A stretch of 64,000 nt of DNA from NCBI RefSeq assembly GCF_000186345.1, contig NC_014962.1, forward strand, positions 3,934,450 to 3,998,449. Reading direction: 5' to 3'. The notes under the pieces were generated by a model. That model was given only the letters and a program-made list of their open reading frames with translations. It searched no databases and was not told the origin of the DNA. The position numbers and the translations under genes are program-made. Source of the DNA: Isosphaera pallida ATCC 43644. Lineage in GTDB: Bacteria > Planctomycetota > Planctomycetia > Isosphaerales > Isosphaeraceae. Positions 58,614 to 64,000 of the stretch are shown here, one piece after another; position 1 is the stretch's first letter, and every line of letters begins with the position of its first letter.

Positions 58614-60110
58614 ATGCGAGACCTCCAGCCGATTACCCGGCGCGGGTTCATGGCGGCCACCGGGGCCGCCGCAACCGCCTCGGCGGTCTTCCCCCACCCG
58701 GCCATTGGCGACGTGCGCGGTGCCAACGAGCGGATCAACTTCGTCATCATCGGACCCGGCGGCCGCGCCCAGGCGCACATCGGCCACCTGCTCAAGATCA
58801 AGGAGGCCGGCGGCAACGTGGACATCGTCGGGGTTGCCGACGTGTGGGACGGCAACGAACAAGTCGGCCGCGGCCTTTATCCCTCGGCCAAGAAGTGTGG
58901 TCTGGACCTGGAGGACAAGAACGCCGTTACCAAAGATTACCGTCGCCTGCTGGATCGCAAGGATGTCCACGCCGTTTGCATCGGCACCCCCGACCACTGG
59001 CACGCCCGCCAAAGCATCGATGCGTCCGACGCCGGCAAAGACGTCTACTGCGAAAAGCCGATGACCCACACCATCGACGAAGCCCGTCGGGTCGCCGAAA
59101 CCATGCGGCGCAACAAGACCGTCATGGTCGTTGGGGTCCAGTCGATGGCCGACCCCCGCTGGCGAATGGCCAACGAGCTGATCGTCAACGGCAAAATCGG
59201 CCACGTCATGCAAGCGCAAACTAGCTACTACCGCAACTCCGACATGGGCCAGTGGCGGTATTATCCGCTCACCGAAGATATGAACCCCTCGACGATCGAT
59301 TGGAGGATGTTCCTGGGGACCGATTTTGGTCTGGCCCCCGACATGCCGTTCGACCGCGCTCGCTACGCCCAATGGCGCTGCTACTGGGAGTTCGGCGGCG
59401 GTATGTACACCGACCTGTTTGTGCATCAACTCACCCACTTGATTCAGGCGATCGGAGTGCGGTTCCCCCGCCGGGTCGTCGGCGCAGGTGGTCTGTATCT
59501 GGAATATGACGGTCGGGATTGTCCGGACGTGGCGACCGTGGTGGCCGACTACGACGAGGGGCTGCAGGTGATCGTCACCGCGACCATGTGCAACGACACC
59601 TCGATTCAAGAGTTGATCCGCGGCCATACCGGCACCATCATCTTCGAGAAGAGCGGCTTCCGGGTCGTACCTCAGAAGGTGGACGGCAAGCCCGCCCCTC
59701 CAGGCATGAACCTGTCGGAGGGGGGCGAATACATCGACGCCAAGCCGCCCAAGGGCGGCGACGCCGACACCCGGGCCCTGTGGGAGCATTTCATCGAGTG
59801 CATCCGCTCGCGCAACACCGAGACCCTCTGCACCGCCGACCTCGGCTACGCCGCGATCACCACGGTCAACCTCGGGGTTGATTCCTACCGCTACGGCAAG
59901 GCGTACTACTTCGACAAGGCCACCCACACCATCTCCGAAGCCGACAGCGCTTGGGCCGCCAAATGGGAAGAGCGCTCCAAACTCCGCGGCACTCCCAATC
60001 AGGTCATAGGCTGGAAGGCCGGTCTGGAAGGCTCGACCCTCACCCCGCGCGATTATCAAAAGCTCGAAGGTCCCTGGATCGACGGTGTGGATCCGGCCAA
60101 GAAGGCTTGA
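58614..60110 (+). CDS. Tat-exported Gfo/Idh/MocA family oxidoreductase
   Basis: 498 aa from ATG 58614 (MRDLQPITRRGFMAATG). The twin-arginine motif ITRRGFM (7-13) and the following hydrophobic stretch indicate export by the Tat pathway, usual for planctomycete members. The Rossmann part begins NFVIIGPGGRAQAHIG, with DYRRLLDRKDVHAVCIGTP and the EKP motif in DVYCEKPMTHTIDEA, where the lysine is catalytic. The second domain holds EFGGGMYTDLFVHQLTHL with the usual substrate-side His. These enzymes oxidise or reduce sugars or inositols with NAD(P); substrate unknown. ATG 58572 is an alternative but puts extra residues before the Tat signal. Confidence 0.95.
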   Translation: MRDLQPITRRGFMAATGAAATASAVFPHPAIGDVRGANERINFVIIGPGGRAQAHIGHLLKIKEAGGNVDIVGVADVWDGNEQVGRGLYPSAKKCGLDLEDKNAVTKDYRRLLDRKDVHAVCIGTPDHWHARQSIDASDAGKDVYCEKPMTHTIDEARRVAETMRRNKTVMVVGVQSMADPRWRMANELIVNGKIGHVMQAQTSYYRNSDMGQWRYYPLTEDMNPSTIDWRMFLGTDFGLAPDMPFDRARYAQWRCYWEFGGGMYTDLFVHQLTHLIQAIGVRFPRRVVGAGGLYLEYDGRDCPDVATVVADYDEGLQVIVTATMCNDTSIQELIRGHTGTIIFEKSGFRVVPQKVDGKPAPPGMNLSEGGEYIDAKPPKGGDADTRALWEHFIECIRSRNTETLCTADLGYAAITTVNLGVDSYRYGKAYYFDKATHTISEADSAWAAKWEERSKLRGTPNQVIGWKAGLEGSTLTPRDYQKLEGPWIDGVDPAKKA

Positions 60111-60757
60111 TGAGCCGCCCCGTTCCCCATCCTCATGCCGTTTGACCTCAACACCCCGCCGTCTAACCCCGCCCGCCCCCAACAGGTTGGGGTTGGATGG
60201 CGGCTTCAGATCGTCTCCCGGTCGTTTCTTTGTCCCCCCTAATCAAATCCTTCCTCCTCCCAGGGTAGTCCGACAGCGGCGCTTCGTCGCAAACCATCAC
60301 TCCAAAAACTGACTCCGGCTTTTGTCTTGTTTGTCATCGACCACTATGATCTCACTCATACAGATTAGCGAGTTTGCAAGTCTTTGGAAGCAATGGTTTC
60401 GTGGAGACGCCCTCCCTCCCGTTAACATAAAAACCCTTCAACATGCTGTTGATCGCTCAGGGTGTCCCAAAGATGGACGACTTCAGCTGGCCGCGGCGTA
60501 TCAAGACCAACTCTAAGAAGACGCCAAGACTGAGTTGACGGTGGGCTCCGAGGAGCTGGCGGCGCGTTGTGATCAGCGCTCGGATCTAGAATGGATTCGG
60601 TTGGTCGAAGCCGCGCGACACCTGGTCCAACTCGCCGATCGGATTCGGAGACGCCGACCACAAAGACCGCTGGAGCGCGGTTCTGGCCGACGAGAAGGCC
60701 TCGCTGAATCAACGTCCGTAATCCACCCAACCCCCTGAACGACGGTGAGATAGGGAT
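60111..60757. other. Intergenic region with possible gene remnants
   Basis: 647 bp between the oxidoreductase (+) and nagA (-). A plus-strand frame from 60590 to a TAA at 60719-60721 reads protein-like (FGWSKPRDTWSNSP, then GDADHKDRWSAVLADEKASL) but is preceded by a stop at 60587 and has no start, so it may be the decayed 3' end of a gene. No family recognised. The rest shows nothing clear. Confidence 0.35.
60590..60721 (+). pseudogene. Possible decayed 3' end of an unknown gene
   Basis: 43 codons without start, bounded by TAG (60587-60589) and TAA (60719-60721). The peptide has normal amino-acid balance (FGWSKPRDTWSN, DHKDRWSAVLADEKASLNQ) unlike the Arg/Pro-rich shadows elsewhere. There is no recognisable family. 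It could be chance. Confidence 0.2.
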
Positions 60758-61963
60758 TCAGTCCCAAATCGCCTCCGGCTCCTCTCGCCAACTGTTCATC
60801 CGGTCTCGGCGATTGGGCGTCGCCGGATTTCGGAACCGCCGGCCGCCAATTTCGCCTCCCCGCACCGACCAAAGACCAGAGGTGCGATCCCATTCCAGTT
60901 CGACGTAGTCGCCAGGATCGACGGTTCGGCCCAGCAGCCGGGCGGGGTTGGTGGTCACGCAGGCCAACGCCTGGTCCAACGATGCGCCCGCCACGTTGAT
61001 CAGACGGTTGACTGCGTCGATCAGATCGAGGTTGGCTCCGGCGAGATAACTCGTGCCGACGACCCGCACCGTGCCCTGCTCGTCCACCCACCAGGGACCA
61101 TATTGCCCCGGCGGGCATCCTGCTAGCGGCGAGTCGTCGCTGACCAGGATTGTCCGCTCCGGTCCTTTGATTCGCCAAAGGCAGGTCAAAGTCGCGTCGT
61201 CCAGATGCAAACCGTCAGCAATCAGCGAGGCCATCAGACGATCCTCCGCCCCCTGAATCCAAATCGGGTTAGGATGACGGGGCAACTCCGCCGCCAGACC
61301 GTTGCCCAAATGGGTTGAGAGCGTCGCCCCCGCCTCGACCGCCTGGGCGATCCGCTCCCCGTCGGCCGCGGTGTGACCCAACGCCACCACCACCCCACGC
61401 TCCTTCAAGCCCGCGATCGTCTCCAAGGCCTCGGGCCACTCGGGAGCTAAGGTCACCAACACGATCCGCCCCCCTGCACGCTCCTGGAGCCAGTCAAACT
61501 CGTCGAGACGCAACGCCCGCACTGCCTCCAACGGATGAGCGCCTCGATAACCGTCCCGAGGTGAAATCATCGGTCCTTCCAAATGAAACCCCGCCACGCG
61601 GTCGCTCAACCAGGACTCCAAACTCAACGCCTCCCCAAGTCGCTCCAACGCCTGAGCGAGAATTTCCGATGAGGCGGTGATGAACGTTGGACAAAACTTG
61701 CCCACGCCCCGCGCTGCCAACCGCCGAATCAATCGTCCCACCACATCCAAAGGGATTTCCGGGTCCGAAAACGACCATCCCCAACGTCCGTTGAGCTGAA
61801 GGTCCCAAAAGGGGCTTGTGATGTGGATTCGATCCCGATTTTCACAATCACCGCCAATCTCTTTGGACTCTGGTTTCGGTCGATCGGGGTGGAGAGGCAA
61901 GTTTTGGGAAGGAGGCGGAGGAGGTGGAGGATTCAACGGAGAGAGACGGAACGGCGAAGTCAT
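60758..61963 (-). CDS. nagA: N-acetylglucosamine-6-phosphate deacetylase
   Basis: 401 aa from ATG 61963. The first 45 residues are Pro-rich and not part of the enzyme, so the true start may be further in. The amidohydrolase barrel shows FWDLQLNGRWGWSFS (in place of the D-x-x-x-N-G of NagA), FHLEGPMIS with metal ligand Glu129, LGHTAADGE with His197, STHLGNG with His218, RHPNPIW, ADGLHLD and the general-acid/base aspartate in VSDDSPLAG. NagA converts GlcNAc-6-phosphate to GlcN-6-phosphate and acetate. It would continue the MurQ product from the operon at 45-49 kb, although the genes are 12 kb apart. Confidence 0.92.
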   Translation of the reverse strand: MTSPFRLSPLNPPPPPPPSQNLPLHPDRPKPESKEIGGDCENRDRIHITSPFWDLQLNGRWGWSFSDPEIPLDVVGRLIRRLAARGVGKFCPTFITASSEILAQALERLGEALSLESWLSDRVAGFHLEGPMISPRDGYRGAHPLEAVRALRLDEFDWLQERAGGRIVLVTLAPEWPEALETIAGLKERGVVVALGHTAADGERIAQAVEAGATLSTHLGNGLAAELPRHPNPIWIQGAEDRLMASLIADGLHLDDATLTCLWRIKGPERTILVSDDSPLAGCPPGQYGPWWVDEQGTVRVVGTSYLAGANLDLIDAVNRLINVAGASLDQALACVTTNPARLLGRTVDPGDYVELEWDRTSGLWSVRGGEIGGRRFRNPATPNRRDRMNSWREEPEAIWD

Positions 61964-62113
61964 GACGTTTCAATCCAAACAGGGAGATGAGGCATGGCGG
62001 CCGGCGGTGTGGTGCGGTGGAAACACGCGACCCCTCGCGGAGAAAGCCGCGTTGCCTTAGACGAGGTGTCGTGCTAAGATTCGTTGGTACAACCACCTGT
62101 TGAAGAAGGTTTG

Positions 62114-62836
62114 ATGAATTTTAGGACGAGTCCCTTGGACGTGTGGCATGGGTCGGAAGGAACGGGGTTGCCGTCGCGTGGTCCGTTTCGGCGGGTTTAC
62201 GACGAGCTGTGGTCCGGCTTGCTGACCCAGGCGGCGGAGGTGGAGATCAATTTGGTGACGGCAGTCCACGCCTGGTTAGATCTGAGGGTAGACCTGGCGC
62301 GGGAGGTGCGTCGGCGAGGCCGGGCGATCCATCTTCGGGAGATCGAGTTGGATCGGGAATGCTTGAAAATTCTCACGCTGCATCAACCAGTGGCCTCCGA
62401 TTTCCGCCGGGTGGTGACGGTTTTGAAAGTGAATGTGCATTTGGAGCGGATCTCGGAACTGGCCCGCCACATTGCCAAACGGGTTCGCAAACTGAGCCGA
62501 CCGACCCGGCTAGCGGGCAATTTGGTGGAGGAGATGGAGACCCTCGCGCAGGAATCGCTCAAACAGGCTCGTTCCAGCCTGGACGCGCTTGCGAGTCTGG
62601 ACGTGGACCAGGCCCGCGCGGTCAGTCTGTCCGACCGCTTCCTTAACGCTCGCGCCAAGGAAATGGTGCGTCAAGTCAAGGACTACGCACGGCGCGACCC
62701 TGAGCGGATCGACGATTGGTTCCGCCTAGCCAACACCGCCCGCAACTTCGAGCGGATCGGCGACCACGCGGCGATGATTGCCGAATGGGTGATCTATCTC
62801 AAGGAAGGGGCGCTGATCCGTCGCGTCCGCACCTGA
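62114..62836 (+). CDS. phoU: PhoU family phosphate-signalling protein
   Basis: 240 aa from ATG 62114 (MNFRTSPLDVWHGSEG), with AAGGT just upstream; the frame opens ten codons earlier. The two three-helix PhoU repeats are visible: first around FRRVYDELWSGLLTQAAEVEINL ... IEIDREC-like LREIELDRECLKILTLHQPVASDFRRVVTVLK, with the metal-binding E/D pattern. The second is around EEMETLAQESLKQARSSLDAL ... NARAKEMVRQVKDYARRDPERIDDWFRLANTARNFERIGDHAAMIAEW. PhoU restrains phosphate uptake and PhoR/PhoB signalling, or acts on Pst transporters. No pst or phoB gene lies in the window, so its partners are elsewhere. Confidence 0.93.
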   Translation: MNFRTSPLDVWHGSEGTGLPSRGPFRRVYDELWSGLLTQAAEVEINLVTAVHAWLDLRVDLAREVRRRGRAIHLREIELDRECLKILTLHQPVASDFRRVVTVLKVNVHLERISELARHIAKRVRKLSRPTRLAGNLVEEMETLAQESLKQARSSLDALASLDVDQARAVSLSDRFLNARAKEMVRQVKDYARRDPERIDDWFRLANTARNFERIGDHAAMIAEWVIYLKEGALIRRVRT

Positions 62837-63044
62837 TCTCGATGGCCTCCGGAAGCCCCCGCCCGGGTACGTCGAGCGGATCGGGTCGCTTTGGAGCCGT
62901 CTTCTGACATTGCGGTTCTCTTCACACTAAGATGGAGCCTCCAGGATCGTTCTCTTTATGGAGAACGAACCCAAGCCGCCATCGAACCGCGTCGCTCCAC
63001 ACCGGAAGCCGACGCGGATCGTGCGTGTCCCGGAGTGACTGGCC

Positions 63045-64000
63045 ATGCTCAAACCCGCGTTGCTTGCTCCAACCACCTTGCTTTTGAGCGGGGTACTGGT
63101 GATCGCCATGACTCGACCCGGCGTCTCCCAGCCTACGGACGAACCTCCTGTCGGCACCCTCGCGCAAGCCGACGCCCTCTTCAACCGGGCTCAGTGGAAC
63201 GAGGCGTTCGCCATCTACAAGAGTCTCGCCACCCAACCAGACACTCCGGTGGATTCGACCATCCATGCCTTCAACCGGGCGTTGGATTGCCTCAACCGTC
63301 TGGGCCGGCTCGAGGAAATCGACCCGTTCCGCGCCCAGGTCATCCAGACTCACGCCCAACGCTGGCAAGTTCTGGAGGACGCCGGCCAGTCGTTCCTCAC
63401 CAACATTCACCAGGGTTATCGAGTTGCCGGCGAGTTCAAACGCGGCTTCCCGCGTGGGGGCGGCGCGGAAATTCTGGACGCCACCGACCGCGACCGCGTT
63501 CAAGCGCTGCGACTTTTCCGCCAGGCCCTCCCCCTGGCGCTGGAGGACGACCAACGTTCCCTAGTTGCGCAATTCCTGCTGAGGTTTGGGCGGGCGTTCT
63601 TCGAGGGAGGTCGCGGCCAAGCCGACGCCTGGCGGCTTCAGGAATTGACCAACTTGGACGAACTGCCGGACTACGAGACCGGCGGTGGGTTTGGATTCCG
63701 ACCCTTCGACTTGGGCTTCGAGACGGTCGGCGCGCCGGTGGACGCCGACGGCAACCCGATCTATTACACCCGTCCGGCCTCGTTCGAGGAGGCCGCCAAC
63801 GATGGTCAACGCTGGCGCTGGCTGACCAGCATGGCCGTCGAGGTCGATCCGAGCTTGAAGGAGACCGTCCAACTCGATCTGGCCGACTTCCTCATCTCGC
63901 AATTCGGCGTGCAGACCCTGGCGGGTGAGTTGAACCGGGGGGGGGACGAATCCGGGCCGCTCAAGGCCGATCTCTTCAAAGTTCACGAGCTCAACGACAA
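63045..64000 (+). CDS. Alpha-2-macroglobulin-like protein, N-terminal part (cut by window edge)
   Basis: The frame is open from ATG 63045, with GGAG about ten bases upstream, to base 64000 (318 codons seen). A signal peptide (MLKPALLAPTTLLLSGVLVIAM) is followed by a TPR-like region: ADALFNRAQWNEAFAIYKSL, AFNRALDCLNRLGRLEEI, then VQALRLFRQALPLALEDDQRSL and ADAWRLQELTNLDELPDYE. VGAPVDADGNPIYYTRP, FEEAANDGQRWRWL and LADFLISQFGVQTL recall the N-termini of the large alpha-2-macroglobulin-type proteins of planctomycetes, which trap proteases. The MG and thioester domains would lie beyond the edge and are not seen, so the call is from memory of that N-terminal pattern. Confidence 0.6.
   Translation, partial: MLKPALLAPTTLLLSGVLVIAMTRPGVSQPTDEPPVGTLAQADALFNRAQWNEAFAIYKSLATQPDTPVDSTIHAFNRALDCLNRLGRLEEIDPFRAQVIQTHAQRWQVLEDAGQSFLTNIHQGYRVAGEFKRGFPRGGGAEILDATDRDRVQALRLFRQALPLALEDDQRSLVAQFLLRFGRAFFEGGRGQADAWRLQELTNLDELPDYETGGGFGFRPFDLGFETVGAPVDADGNPIYYTRPASFEEAANDGQRWRWLTSMAVEVDPSLKETVQLDLADFLISQFGVQTLAGELNRGGDESGPLKADLFKVHELND

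Noticed and set aside
58569-60182. 537-codon minus-strand frame opposite the Gfo/Idh/MocA gene
   Set aside because: Antisense shadow; His/Gly/Val-rich without motifs.

Overview
This 64 kb window is GC-rich chromosomal DNA with GC-rich third codon positions. The gene set points to a planctomycete, probably of the Isosphaera/Isosphaeraceae type. The pointers are an EF-G of the HIDSGKTT (spd/mitochondrial EFG1-like) class, a sulfatase beginning with an ED-ISP block, a Tat-exported Gfo/Idh/MocA oxidoreductase, a CE15 esterase, VWA/GATase-like/MoxR/DUF58 clusters, an NHL lipoprotein, a DUF6268-like outer-membrane protein, and an alpha-2-macroglobulin-type protein with a TPR-like N-terminus. The genus is inferred from gene content, not proven. 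I see no phage, transposase, integrase, CRISPR array, rRNA or tRNA, so this looks like core chromosome.

Layout: 1-1.5 kb holds a HIT protein (cut by the edge) and a signal-peptidase-fold-like membrane protein, both on minus. 2.1-4.2 kb is fusA followed by a good intrinsic terminator. 4.6-14.1 kb (+) holds a YfhO-like membrane protein, argC, a CE15 esterase, a sulfatase and a polytopic membrane protein. 14.07-14.25 kb has a consensus-like promoter followed by clustered hairpins, possibly an RNA gene or leader. 14.8-20.7 kb (+) is the prkA - yeaH - spoVR stress/sporulation-type module plus a fourth small gene overlapping spoVR. 20.8-30.5 kb (-) reads ArgA-like acetyltransferase, two related GT39-like membrane proteins, leuC, leuD, and an ABC-2 ATPase/permease pair.

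30.9-40.1 kb (+) is an NHL lipoprotein followed by a VWA/GATase-like protein, MoxR ATPase, a small membrane protein, a DUF58 protein, a 62-residue membrane protein and a BatA-like VWA protein. 40.3-44.9 kb holds pepA (-), an FG-GAP/VCBS protein and a thiolase. 45.2-48.8 kb (-) is a murQ - sugar kinase - namZ operon for salvage of cell-wall N-acetylmuramic acid; its NamZ carries an unexpected C-terminal domain resembling the sulfite-oxidase (molybdopterin) fold without a visible cofactor cysteine. 49.6-57.3 kb (+) holds an RluB-type pseudouridine synthase with a 37-residue tandem-repeat tail, a PyrK-like ferredoxin reductase, and a coupled pair: a huge Pro-rich DUF11-type protein and a predicted outer-membrane barrel. 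57.6-64 kb holds a SRPBCC protein (-), the Gfo/Idh/MocA oxidoreductase (+), nagA (-), phoU (+) and the first 318 codons of an alpha-2-macroglobulin-like protein.

Pathway links: NamZ, the kinase, MurQ and the distant NagA together would convert peptidoglycan MurNAc to GlcN-6-phosphate. ArgC and the ArgA-like GNAT both belong to arginine synthesis, and LeuCD to leucine synthesis. The sulfatase and the CE15 esterase suggest attack on sulfated or glucuronate-bearing polysaccharides. All functional calls rest on motifs read by eye; no database search was run.
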